Assembly: GCA_003194525.1 (NCBI GenBank)
Contig: NBIV01000096.1
Coordinates: 1 to 64,000, forward strand
From: Gracilariopsis chorda
Lineage: Eukaryota > Rhodophyta > Florideophyceae > Gracilariales > Gracilariaceae
Direction of reading: 5' to 3'
Length of the DNA stretch: 64,000 bases
Below the pieces are notes generated by a model that searched no databases, was not told the DNA's origin, and was given only the letters and a program-made list of their open reading frames with translations. The position numbers and the translations under genes were made by a program. Below, piece after piece: positions 54,290 to 64,000 of the stretch. Every line of letters starts with the position of its first letter. Position 1 is the first letter of the stretch.

Positions 54290-54706
54290 ACTAGTTTAAG
54301 CCAGTTGTCGCTTGATCCATCCCAAGTCGCATAAACGTCTGCACGCAATAGTCGACCCTTTAGGTCCTGCGATACCCTGATCCTTGCCCATATCACGAAT
54401 CGTTTCAATAATGGCAGATCGAATCGGGGCGAGCCATCACCATTAGCATTGGCATTTGCCTCAGTGATTTCCAGATGAAGAAAAAGGAAACTTGGGTGTG
54501 GTCATGCACGCGACTGGATCTCTCTTTGCAAGGCGCAATAATTATATGACAAGAAAGAAGGCACGCGCGAGAAGTACAAAGGATAGAAGGCTACATGTCT
54601 TTGCTTGTTGTATGAAAACGTCTCAAACCATGGAAGCCACCACCCTCTCTGATGAGAAGTCTCTTCTTTTGCCATCACATAAAGTATAACACGTTTACTT
54701 CTACAG
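54290..54706. other. No gene; possible intron end at 54701-54706
   Basis: No motif. The stretch ends in TTTACTTCTACAG, a good 3' splice-site context, immediately before the helicase coding sequence begins. Confidence 0.35.
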
Positions 54707-55358
54707 GGGCCACTCATCCTCGTGCTGCGGAGCAAATATACAGTCAGGTTTTTCCGAACGCGAAACGAATCAATGTGGATCTACATAAAGCCCCTCGCGG
54801 ACATGAGCAAAGATTTTTTTACGTCGGAGCGAACACAAAAGTACAGGAGCTTATCTCGTTTTTTAATGCGACTGAGAGAGATGGGGCCCTTCCAGGTGGT
54901 CGAATGATGGTATTCTGCAATACCATTGATTCTTGCCGGTTCGTTGACCCTTTCCTAGTGGGGAGTGGTTACAATACTTCATGTATTCATGGCGATGTGC
55001 CTCTAGAACGACGAGAGAATGAGTATGAAAGTTTCTGCAGTGGGGAGAAACCACTACTGATATGCACCGACATGGCTGCCAGAGGCTTGGAAAGCCTGAA
55101 GGTGGATCACGTTGTTCTGTTTGATTTTGGGAACTGTGCTGTAGACTATTTGCACCGCGCTGGAAAACGGCCCGTGCAGGTGTGACTGGAAGGGTTACTA
55201 GCTTTGTCCTGAAAAACTATATGCGCCAGGCTCGTGCAATTCAGCAGGCGGGACCCCATGGATATGACGCGCTTGAAAGCGCGAGGATCTCAAGAGAGCA
55301 AGAAGCTGCAGCGGAGCGGGAACAAATGAAAGTGGTTGAAGAAAAAGGGGCGCCATAG
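54707..55358 (+). pseudogene. DEAD-box RNA helicase, C-terminal RecA domain only
   Basis: Starts at ATHPRAAEQIYSQVFPNAKR (motif III region, SAT written as GAT), then YVGANTKVQELISFF. It continues with GGRMMVFCNTIDSCRFVDPF, HGDVPLERRENEYESF, PLLICTDMAARGLES, VDHVVLFDFGNCAVDYLHRA and GKTARAGVTGRVTSFV. A one-base shift lies inside motif VI near 55170. After it the frame runs to TAG 55356-55358 through a charged helical tail. The motif VI Arg in HRxGR is Lys. The N-terminal DEAD domain is absent upstream. Either the 5' exons are lost or they lie beyond a long intron; the acceptor-like sequence at 54701-54706 allows the second. The style resembles mitochondrial/plastid DEAD proteins of the DDX28/RH39 kind, but this is a guess. 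Confidence 0.8.
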
Positions 55359-55473
55359 TGTTGGAGTCAAGAGTTTACGGTTCCGTCGAAGCGGCAGTCG
55401 TGTGCATGGGAGAGAGGGTAGCGAGGGTCGAAGACGAGCGGGGAGATAGGGCTCAGAGCTAGGGCCCAGAGCT

Positions 55474-55671
55474 TTACCACGATGTGAAGCCTCGCTGGAC
55501 CAGTTGAGCTTGCGCTCGTTTGATGTCTTTGAGAAGTTGTTGATGGGCCTCCGAGCATTCTGGAAAGGTTGCGACACCATGAACAATGACGTCGAGCAAA
55601 TAAAATCCAGACACAAGCAAAGCAAGGAGCGGAACCGCAAGCAGAAGCAGAAGTGCAACAGAAACGCACAT
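55474..55671 (-). CDS. DPM3: DPM3, dolichol-phosphate mannose synthase subunit 3
   Basis: 65 codons from the ATG at 55671. A hydrophobic segment (VALLLLLAVPLLALLVSGFY) is followed by VIVHGVATFPECSEAHQQLL, then KDIKRAQAQLVQRGFTSW. This is the C-terminal cytosolic helix of DPM3 (family pattern GxxVATFxDCxxAxxELxxxIxxAxxxLxxRG). DPM3 holds the catalytic DPM1 subunit at the ER membrane for mannosyl donor synthesis. The family is ~90 residues with two membrane helices. Only one clear helix is present from this ATG; the same phase is open further upstream (to 55875) but does not look like a first helix, so the 5' end may be altered. It lies convergent to the helicase, 115 bp apart. Confidence 0.7.
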   Translation of the reverse strand: MCVSVALLLLLAVPLLALLVSGFYLLDVIVHGVATFPECSEAHQQLLKDIKRAQAQLVQRGFTSW

Positions 55672-56624
55672 GGCATGAGAGCTGGCGTATACGGCGCGGA
55701 TGTGAGAATTTGATAGGCAAGGCAAGAAATGATGAAAGCGTGCTTCAAATTGTATGTTGGGGCATGCGTATGTAAGGTAGTGTACAACGTGAACGTATGG
55801 TTGTGAAGTTGCACAGAGCAAAAACGGCGATCTGACGCTGTTCCGAAACCCAAGCCCTTGTGTCGTATGCCCCACAGAACTGGTCTGAAGACGATAGGAT
55901 ACACGAAGATACAGCGTGGAGCACTACATGCAGTAAAGCTATTGACGTGCATCATATTGCTGGCCTGCTTGGAATGAAGGTTATTGTGTACAACAAAGGG
56001 GATTACAAACATCGCAACCGACGCACAGAAACAGCGTATTGTCCGTTACTGAACATATTATTGAACCTATGGATGTTTGCGGAGCGCGCTGGTTACACGA
56101 ATGGCAACTGACCACGACGTGATTCTTGGCAAATAAATCACATGCATTGCAAATGCCACTAGCTTCATCCACAGAGTTTGTTAGTGAGTAGAAAAATGGT
56201 CCCTGTAAAGGACAGTTTTCAAGCAAATCTGTTTCAGATAGTTGTGTGGCAACGTCACATTCCGCAAAATAGTCTGGGTGAGAACACTGCTTGGCAGCGA
56301 TATGATTGTATTTGTGCTTTTGCGACATTGTCGAAGCGTTTATTATATTACCACCTCGAAGAAGATTGAGCGGAAACAAGAATAGCTTTTGACGTGCTGC
56401 ACGAGAGTTTGATGCACACATAAGTTGCGGTGCACTCTTGAGTGAGAGATGAAACGATCGGGGTAGTGGGCAGGCACCTGGCGGCTTGAGCGACACACGA
56501 GGTGAGCAAGAGCCTGCGGCGTTGGTTGATCGGTAATGTGACTGTCAGCTTCATTGAAACATGTATGTGTACACGTATGATACGTACATGCAGTTATGAA
56601 CAAAGTGTTATATGCTGAACCGTA
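55672..56624. other. No clear gene; Cys-rich minus-strand remnant at 55981-56496
   Basis: A minus-strand frame (56496-55981) has ICNACDLFAK, VSCHSCNQRA, then FLCVGCDVCNPLCC, a paired-cysteine pattern like the Cys-rich sequence at 54.06-54.29 kb. Nothing else is recognisable up to the Copia target site. Confidence 0.35.
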
Positions 56625-56629
56625 GAAAG

Positions 56630-56726
56630 TGAGACAAGAGAGAATCGATACTCCCTTCCCTCTGGCGGTCTCACCGGTGGGCAGGGACTTTATTGTGTGT
56701 CGCTACGTGTACACTACGTGATGACA
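56630..56726 (-). repeat. Copia 3' LTR
   Basis: 97 bp, TG...CA. It differs from the other LTR at four bases plus a 2-bp AG indel. I see no polypurine tract next to it. Confidence 0.95.
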
Positions 56727-56840
56727 GCGTGATGATGTGCTCGCCTCTGTTTGAGAACGCACGTCAGTGCGTGATGACACGCCCTCCGACGCGAGCAGGT
56801 GAGTGCGCGTCGATGCCAAACATTTTCTGGGGTGGTCGGG

Positions 56841-59800
56841 TTATTGCGTGGCTGTGTGAAGTGATTGAATACGGAGACTTCGAAGATTGCGTTTAAACGC
56901 ATGAGACTTGAGTGGTTTCGTGAGGATGTCCGCTCGTTGGTCCGCGGAGGAAACATGTTTGACAGAGATGTTATTTGCACGTATGTGATGGCGCAGATAG
57001 TGGTGGCGCAAGTCGATATACTTTCGCAGTTTGGTTGCTCCTTGGTTTAGAGCAACTGAGATAGCGGCTTGGTTGTCCACGTAAAGCGCAGAGGGTGCGG
57101 TTATGGTAAAACCAAGAAAGCGTAGTATACGGCTGAATAGAATTGTATCTTGCGTTGCGGCTGTGGCGGCAACATATTCTGATTCACATGTTGAAAGCGC
57201 TGGGACCTGTTGCTTTCGAGAAGACCAAGAGACTAGTTTGTCATGTAGAAAATGCGTGGCTCCCGACGTTGATGGGCGATTTGCAGTGTCACTTGCGAAG
57301 GCGGCATCGGAGTAGGACACTAATATTGGGGAGGGGTTAGTCTGAGTTGCGCTTTTTGGGTAGTACAGACCATGGGTACGGGTATGCTTGAGATACCTTG
57401 CTGTAGACTTGACGTGTTCCCAATGGCGCTCAGTTGGAGACGTAAGAGCGAAAGCAGGCTTTGAGGCGATAAAGGCAATATCTGGCCTTGAACAGTCAGC
57501 GAGCCATCTCAGGAGGCCAATTACTTGGGCGTAAAGATGTTTGGGTTTCGTGGATAATGTGCCACCGTCGGTTGTGGGTTGATATCCTAGCCCTGAGGTA
57601 TACGGATGCTGCTTACCGTTGGCGTTTTCTAGTCCAAGAAGATGAAGGATCTGGTCCACTGTGTTGGGTTGCGCTATAATAATGGAGCCGTCAGGTTGGT
57701 AGGTAACGGACCAACCGAGATACTGTGCAGGGGGAACGAGGCGCTTGATATCCTACTTCTTCTGTAGATCCTTGAAAAGCTGATCGACAAGTCGTTGGTG
57801 GGTTGACGCTACTAAGAAATCGTCAATGTTCAGACAGATTATAGTATATTCTGTGGGTGATCGGCGTGCGATGAAAAGAGCGGGGTCGTCAGGAGATTGT
57901 GTGAAGCGAAGTGATTTGAGATACTTCCATGCCTCTTCTAAGAAGTAGTGTCCTGCTCGCGGTGTGCCATATTGGCTGAGTAACAGTTGTCCACCGGGTT
58001 CCTTGTGTTTATAGGATCTGTCGAAGCGTGGATGCTGCTTCACATAAACCGGAGATGGATGTTGGTATTGTTCGTGGGTGAATGCCGACGTGATATCAAA
58101 ATGTTCTAGGACAAGATTGTGGTGCGTGGCTAACGCAAAAATGAGGCGGACTGAGTCTTTTTGTGAGAGGTGTGCTGCAGTTTCTCGAGGATTATAATCG
58201 GTGTGCGGAACCATACGGTCACCGCGCACTGAGCAGCGTGCTTTGTGTCCGTGGGTGGTGAGCGCGGGGTCTGTTTTGTATTTGTACGTCATCTTAAGAG
58301 GAATAAGCCGTGGCGGGAGTTGTGCCTTTGGAAGCCAGTTTATAGCTTTTAGGTTGTCCAGTTTGTCTAGTTCGTCTTTGTGGGCTTTGGCCCAAGCTCT
58401 GGCATCTGGGTACGCTGCAGCCTGTTTTCGAGATGCGGGGGCTGGCGTAGTGGCTGTAACAGTTGATGGTGTTGGGTGCGGTATGTGATTCTTGAATGCT
58501 CGAGATTGGCTGTAGACAGGGTCAGCATGCGAGGTGTATGGATGGAAGTTAGTGCATGGGACTTGGAGGTATTTGCCTGTTCCCACAACCATTGTCATTA
58601 TGCTTTGGGTGTTTATGCCGTACATGTAGCGACATGGGATGCCGCGGGTGTCCAATTTGGTTTGTCTCTTGGTGTCCACAGGCATGTAGGCATAACCAAG
58701 CTGACCGAAGGCAAAAAGAGCTGAGGGTCTTGCAGTGGTTCCAAATAGAGCTTCGTGTGGGGACTGATTGGTTGCTGAGTGGGGTGTGAGGTTGTACTTG
58801 TACGCAGTGTCTTTGATAGCGTCCTCCCAATGTTCATTCCCGAGGTTGCTGTGTATGAGATTTGCTCTGGCAACCGAACAAAATTTTTGGTTGATGCGTT
58901 CGGCGATGGAGTTTTGTTGTGGGTTGTAGGGGGTAGAGGTAGGATGGAGAGTGCCATTGGCGACAAGTTAGTTGGTCAATGTTTTTGCGAGGTATTCCTT
59001 GGCATTCTGGGAGGTGAAGAGAGCGGGCATGCGTCCTGTTGCGTTGCGAAAAAGTCGCAACACAAGAGGTAGTACGCGTGGTAGCTCTGTGCGTGTGGGA
59101 CTGAAGTGGAGGTAAAGATACCTGCTGCAGAGTTCAATAAAGGTTGTGAAGTATCGGTTTTGGTTAACGGACGGTTGTGGCATAGGGCCGCATACATATG
59201 AGGTGATTACAGTTCCCCGTGCATAATGGTGTGATTGCTTCCGGTGTGGTGCGCGTTTAAGGATGCATTGCAAACAGCAGCTGCAAGATAATTTCTTGGA
59301 CGTTGAAGACGACGGAGGTGGGTTCCGCACGCCAAGCTTCGGCACTATTGCCGCTAATTTGGTGGGTGGTGCGTGGTTGAGAATAAGGTGCCATTGGTGT
59401 AGCTCTGATTGTGGGTGATCGGAGCTTTGGCGTTTTGGCTGTAGGGTAACACGGGCGAGGGGTGTGGGGCGGAATGAACCTGTGCAGCGCACGCTCTTTT
59501 TGGTGGAGTGTTTGGTGGATGGAGGTGCTGCCGGTGGCAGCGATGCCCGGATAGCACGTGGTTTAGCGTTTGGGAGCTGGTTTTGTGCGGCCGATATGTC
59601 TGTGATGGACGTGTTGGCAAATGATGAATTGGTTCGGAGGTTGAGGGTGTAGCAGTTGTTCTTCCATGTGGCAGTGTCTAGTATACGGAGTGGCCTAGTA
59701 CGGCTCAATATGACCGCAAATCGTGGGGTAAAGACAATGGGGCCACATAGCTGCGCGATGGCGTGCACGGAGATGAGGTTGCTTTTCATATCTTCGTTGA

Positions 59801-61175
59801 TGAGGCTGGGAATGTGAAACACGGTTCCAGTGTTACTGACTATTCTCAAAGCCCCATTGTTCTTGGTCTGAACAGTAGAGTTGGCGGTTTGTGTGGTAAT
59901 CGGTGTAGAGAGGTTAGTTTCGTCTGCCGTTTTGTGGCTGATAATGGTGGGGTGAGCGGTTGAATCCAGAGTGTACCTACTTGGTTGCTCGTTAACTGCA
60001 GTCTGCGAGTCGGGCAGTTCGTTGAGGTTTTGGATGGCTTGTAGAATTTCTGCAGATACTTTGTTGGTATGGCTAGTGGCTCGGTTTGCAGATGAGGCTC
60101 CACGGTTTCTACCGCGTCCTCTGCGTGCCCTATTTTGTTGCAATGATTCGAGCTTCTTATTTATATCTTCTATCGCTTGTCGAAGCCCACGGCCCCGGGA
60201 CTGGCCATATCTTCCTCGTCCTCGACTGCGGCCACGATACGGATGCGAGAGGCGGGTTTTAGGCAGAGTTTGTGTGACAGCATGGACCTGGTGTGAGGTG
60301 GGTTCTTGTTGATTTAGAATGCTCTCGCATTGTTCTAGGCGGTGTTGGGTTTCACTAATGGTGGTTGGGGGTGTGTCAAGCATTATAGTGACAGCTCGCT
60401 GAGAAAAACGATGGTGATTCACAAGGCCCTGAAGAATCTAGTTGATGGTCACTCGTTCGTCGAATATTCCAGGAGTATTGGCTGAAATTTGTTTGCGGCA
60501 AATAGCGAGGTGGCTCGCAATGTATTCTGAGATAGTTCCAGTGCGGCGGAGCTTCATTGCTTCAGTGGTGAGGCTAAAGTAGTTTTTAGATGATTGGCTG
60601 TCAATGACGCGTTGGATACCGTGAACTATTGCTGCTGGGGACTGATTGAAGAGCGTAGGATCAGCGAGCATGTCACTGACATCTTGAGTGATGCTTTTTG
60701 TAATGATGCGGCGGAGACTGGTGGTCGCTTTGTGGTCTTTGCTGGTCGTGGGTTGGAATGTGATGGAAAGGAGTTGTTGATATTCCTGTTCCGTAAGAAT
60801 ATTGTCAAGGTTTTGTCTGCTATGGATATAATTTTGGGCAGTGAGTTCAACGAGTTCTTCTGTAAACCGCCAGGAAGGATGCGTGATTGGCATTGCAGGG
60901 AAACTAGATTGAGAAGGCCCGCTCATTGTATACCTGGAGCTGGTGGTTTGAAGTTTGGCATTTCTCCACAAATCTGACCAGATGAAACTAGTTTCACGGT
61001 GGTGCGCACGTTTTTCGCGGTCCGTGAGGTGGGAAAACGAATGTGGACGAAGACAGGGAGATACGGGAGCAACGCTCTGACCGGAAAACACGGGAGCGAC
61101 GCTCTGACCGCGAATCGATTGCGGTTGTTTATGTTTGTGGCACTCTGGCGCGCTGGTGCCCATAACCTGAGACAA
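56841..61175 (-). pseudogene. Copia gag-pol polyprotein with three in-frame stops
   Basis: Order on the minus strand: gag (61175-60438; LAICRKQISANTPGIFDERV) and an Arg/Gly-rich region in place of a zinc knuckle (RGRSRGRGRYGQSRGRG). Next is a protease site written LDSTAHPTI, where DSGA is usual, then integrase HHCC (HQWHLILNHAPPTKL...CCLQC) with STPYNPQQNSIAERINQ. RT has FDITSAFTHEQ and LNIDDFLVAS; RNase H has YSDAAFASD, TCESEYVAA and DNQAAISVA. Stops are TAG 60438, TAA 58968 and TAG 57753. Two integrase aspartates look replaced (SYVCGPM, TSQNAKEY). It is structurally complete, but defective. Confidence 0.9.
61147..61167 (-). other. Copia primer binding site (half initiator tRNA-Met type)
   Basis: On the plus strand GCTGGTGCCCATAACC ends right at the LTR. 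GCCCATAACC is the anticodon-loop text of eukaryotic initiator tRNA-Met, preceded by GCTGG with one extra base. This is how Drosophila copia primes: from an internal cut in the tRNA rather than from its 3' CCA end. Confidence 0.65.
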
Positions 61176-61266
61176 GAGAGAGAATCGATGCTCCCTTCCC
61201 TCTGGCGGTCTCGCCGGCGGGCAGGGACTTTATTGTGTGTCGCTACGTGTACAATACGTGATGACA
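61168..61266 (-). repeat. Copia 5' LTR
   Basis: 99 bp, TG...CA, immediately next to the half-tRNA primer site. Confidence 0.95.
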
Positions 61267-61271
61267 GAAAG

Positions 61272-62045
61272 TATGCAACGGTATGATGAACGCGCATAGC
61301 AATATTTGTTCAACAACAGTACAATAAAAATAGCTTTTCACCATGGTGCGGCTTGCTTGCTTGCATTTTCTCACAAAGACAAGCGAGATATCGGTGCAGG
61401 TGTTGTTTGGAAATGTGACGGCAATGAAAAGGCTGGCATGTGTTCTTTTTTCTGGTACACACGGAGTGCAGAAAAAAGCTGTTGGCGCGGTGAGATTGCT
61501 GCGGCGCGCAGTTTCACGCTTTACTACGTGTGGCACCTTGTGAAATTGGCTGTTGTGCTCGCGGATGCAGTGCAATACAACCACTTGGCACGCTTTGGGA
61601 GCCCAAAATGTGTGCTGATTTTATTCGTATTGTGCAAACATTAGTGGATATGCGTAGCGTTGATGGTGAGCTTGAGGTGGAGAGAGAATGAGATGCAGCT
61701 ATGCATAGTACGCTTTTTGTGTTGCTTTTTTGCATATAAATATATCATTTATGTTACATATCGAGTTGAAATGCAATTTTCTCGTAGAGTGCGCACACAT
61801 TTGGACGACATATGTAACATAACGTCCTTATCTCACTACTCCCATCTTCTCAACTGCTTCATACTTCAAATATCAGTGTTCAAATATCAGCTTTTGTGCT
61901 CGCGACCAGAAGCGCATCAGAGTAGATACTGTACATACGTGCACGCACCCGCGCTCCCGCCGTGAACGGAAACAAAGCAGCAAAAGTTGTGCCCAAACAA
62001 GCAAGCTACTTGGCGCAGAACGTTCCACATATTTCGCGACCAAAA
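61272..62045. other. No clear gene
   Basis: Short frames without motif lie between the Copia target site and the next LTR. The 61306-61644 plus frame has no recognisable domain. Confidence 0.4.
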
Positions 62046-62050
62046 GGTAC

Positions 62051-62988
62051 TGTGGTGCAATAGCCTTCGGAGGTAGAGGGAATCAAATCGCTCTTCACAT
62101 AAGATGCGTGGTTAGCCGTTGGGATACGGAATACATGAGGTGTATTGGGCTAACCCATTATATGGGAGATGCCTATATTAAGGGGGTACTTGTGGGTAAC
62201 ACGTGTAGTGCCAACCGCCTGAGCGGATGGCTCATGCCAAGTGAGCCACCACGCACACGTGGATGTCAGGCCCGGTGCACCGGGGGTAGTTAGTTGTTTT
62301 TAGTTAGTAATCCACACTACAGTGGCCGTACTTAAGTGGCGGCACTCGCCGCCACCCTACGGAAGAAAACCTCAACAAGGGTCTTGGCTCTGACTTTGAC
62401 CGTTGGTATACGGCTACGACCTCAACCTAGGGGAGTGCTGCTGCCGATCCGGCTCCGTCACCCCCCTTGCACATCAAGGAGTGATACCACCCTTACTTAC
62501 GGAATGTTTTCTGTTTTCTCTTGTTGTTTCTTTTCCTGTTTACCGTCATACGGACTGCTTCTACTCCGCCCTGTATCAGGTTTGGCCCCGACGTCTCGGG
62601 ATATTTATTGCTCGTCACGAGTCTGCGCCGGCCGTGCGGCTCGTTCCCCACCCGTCATTTCTCTGTTTTAGAGGATACCGTTGTACGGATCGCTCCCTCA
62701 TTCGTGGGTGTTCCACTCGCCGCGCCAAGGCATACAGCAGATTCCACCAGACCACCGGCAACACCGGGTTGCACACTGATCGACTGTCTGTCGAGCGCTA
62801 GATCTGATTCTCCCCACATCTCCCTGCGCTGTGCGAGAAGTGACCGTTCGGCCCTACATCCGACTCGTGTCGGTCACGTTCGGAGGGCTCTACCTCTGAG
62901 CCGCCCTCAACAAGGGAGCAGGGCTCGGACACCTTGGGTGACTTTGCCGCTGTCGCAGGATCCTTTTCGCGTGTGGTATTGCACCACA
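62051..62988 (+). repeat. 5' LTR, 938 bp
   Basis: Begins TGTGGTGCAATAGCC and ends GGTATTGCACCACA, giving inverted ends TGTGGTGCAA/TTGCACCACA. Preceded by GGTAC (62046-62050), the presumed target duplication, whose partner is outside the window. Confidence 0.8.
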
Positions 62989-63195
62989 AGTGGTCTCCCG
63001 ACCTAGAATCGGAGTCCTACGCCGCGGGTGGTGAAACGTGGTGTGAATCGCGTTGCTGCTTGTCCGAACAAGGAATCGGTTTGTCTGGTTCCCAGCAGTT
63101 TGGGAGCATCCGCTTTAACGGTATTCATTTACTTGCCCGCATCTTCGGAAGCTCTAACTGGTGAATTTACTTGGTCCGGTCCCTATCGGTGAGCG

Positions 63196-63899
63196 ATGCC
63201 ACGTCCATCGAATACAGGACGTTGCAGAACTGGTTCCGTGCCCGGTTCATCCGGCCCTCCCGGTTCTACCGGTTTGCCTCAGAGCTTACCGCCATTGCCG
63301 CGGGACGCCCTGACCATGCTGGGAAATGATGACCCAGTTCCGGCTTCCAGGGGACCCCGTTCCGTAAACGAGGTTCCCGAAGCTCAAAGAGCAGCTGATC
63401 CCGCTCTGGTAGCGGCTCAAGCCATGTCGTCGAGGTCCGACGAGTTTAACCTCCGTGAATTAGAGGCACAAGTGAGGATCCTGCAGTCCTCGCAGGTGAA
63501 CCTGATTCAGGATATAACGAAACTCCAAACTCGTTTCGATGATGTCGATGTTCAGGACGTTTCGAACGACGTCCGTGTTTTACGAGCCGACGTTAACAGG
63601 GTTATGGAAGGCCGAAAGGTTTCGGGTACCCTCTTGCAAGAGGTGGCCGACGTCTAAATCGCCTGGCAGCCCGTTTGGAAACGGTGGAGCAAACCATCAT
63701 TCATGATGCAGTACCACCGGGTGCCCCGGTTTCCGAGGGATCTCGGAAGTCGCACCGCGCGACGGACCGCCACAGACGGAAGAAGGTCAAGATGGAAGAA
63801 GGTTTGTCATCGTCGTCATCTTCCGAGTCCGACTTCCGCAGTCGCGGCTCTTCCTCCTCTTCATCCGATCCTGAGCCGAGCCACCGTTCCCGTGCATAG
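63196..63899 (+). pseudogene. Gag N-terminal region, one stop/phase change
   Basis: An ATG at 63196 opens a Pro/Ser/Gly-rich segment, then ALTMLGNDDPVPASRGPRSV and a coiled coil (LRELEAQVRILQSSQ-like; VNLIQDITKLQTRFDDVD) to a stop at 63657. A second frame from 63675 gives METVEQTIIHDAVPPG and a Ser/Lys/Arg-rich tail. The 31-kb element has the same order (FAPDNDPLVPV, then a Ser/Lys/Arg-rich segment). Confidence 0.6.
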
Positions 63900-64000
63900 C
63901 GGTCGAAGTACACGGAAGCCACGCATGGCGCCATGCGTACCCGTGAGAAAGGACGGAAGCACCTTGGACTCAAGGATTTGAAGCCGACGAATCTTTTGTA

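Larger units (their letters stand above)
56630..61266 (-). mobile_element. Full-length Copia LTR retrotransposon, 4,637 bp
   Basis: Bounded by LTRs 56630-56726 and 61168-61266 (TGAGACAAG...GATGACA) and the target duplication GAAAG (56625-56629 and 61267-61271). The coding strand is minus, so 61168-61266 is the 5' LTR. One phase runs from about 61175 to 56841 with gag, protease, integrase, RT and RNase H in Copia order, broken only by three stops. The LTRs differ by four substitutions and a 2-bp indel. At 97-99 bp they are very short. Confidence 0.95.
62051..64000 (+). mobile_element. 5' part of a Gypsy-type LTR retrotransposon, cut by the window end
   Basis: The 5' LTR (62051-62988), the primer region TGGTCTCCCGACCTAG (62991) and the gag start (63196 onward) are present; the rest lies outside the window. 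It is related to the truncated element at 31 kb (same primer region, similar gag N-terminus) and to the solo LTR at 17 kb. Confidence 0.8.

Noticed and set aside
54707..55185. Intact small helicase gene
   Set aside because: The N-terminal DEAD domain is missing and motif VI is interrupted by a one-base shift; the piece ending at 55185 is only the part before the shift.
55290..56012. 240-codon minus-strand ORF as a gene
   Set aside because: It overlaps DPM3 in another phase and is Cys/Phe/Leu-rich without a domain; the DPM3 phase explains the conservation.

Overview
The window looks like nuclear DNA of a eukaryote with a small, intron-poor genome that is full of transposable elements. A red alga is the best fit, but this is inference. 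The pointers are a membrane-anchored sulfotransferase of the kind expected for sulfated cell-wall galactans, a plastid-type aspartokinase, a TIC236/TamB-like fragment, eukaryotic housekeeping genes (TRRAP/Tra1, a RAD1-like clamp subunit, DPM3, a DEAD-box helicase) and the absence of any bacterial operon structure. There are no rRNA genes, no credible tRNA genes and no CRISPR array.

Layout. 1-5.3 kb: minus-strand remains of a STAND/WD40 protein and of a long helical protein I do not recognise. 5.3-11.4 kb: mostly unrecognised reading frames, with a 32-bp palindromic repeat cluster. 11.4-20.5 kb: Helitron territory, namely a ~160-bp repeat present twice, two similar hairpin-type 3' ends, an autonomous-type Rep/helicase gene (13.3-19.0 kb) split by an 825-bp solo LTR, and a Uma2-like nuclease gene. 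20.6-23.9 kb: broken TRRAP/Tra1, RAD1-like and WD40 genes. 24.8-28.6 kb: an AT-rich Gypsy element with both LTRs, a 5-bp target duplication, an internal deletion and an extra zinc-finger ORF before gag. 31.0-34.9 kb: a second, truncated Gypsy-type gag/protease. 34.9-38.9 kb: a Mutator-like (MULE) transposase.

39-46.7 kb: host-gene remains, comprising a 108-bp tandem repeat, a bacterial-type NAD+-dependent DNA ligase, a TIC236-like fragment, an intact repeat protein, a sulfotransferase and a PLP enzyme of the aluminium-resistance/methionine gamma-lyase family. 48.0-50.9 kb: a complete piggyBac-like element with an uninterrupted 700-codon transposase. 52.8-55.7 kb: a broken aspartokinase, the C-terminal part of a DEAD-box helicase and DPM3. 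56.6-61.3 kb: a complete-length Copia element (minus strand) with 97-99-bp LTRs and a 5-bp target duplication. 62.05 kb to the end: the 5' LTR, primer site and gag start of another Gypsy-type element, related to the solo LTR and to the 31-kb element.

Nearly every gene is broken. Most host genes carry frameshifts. The Helitron and the Copia element each keep one reading frame end to end and are broken only by nonsense codons, most of them explainable by C-to-T change. The piggyBac transposase, the zinc-finger ORF of the Gypsy element, the heptad-repeat ORF at 41.3 kb and possibly DPM3 are the uninterrupted coding regions. The window is best read as transposons nested in a cluster of decaying host genes, with the caveat that some frameshifts could be assembly errors.
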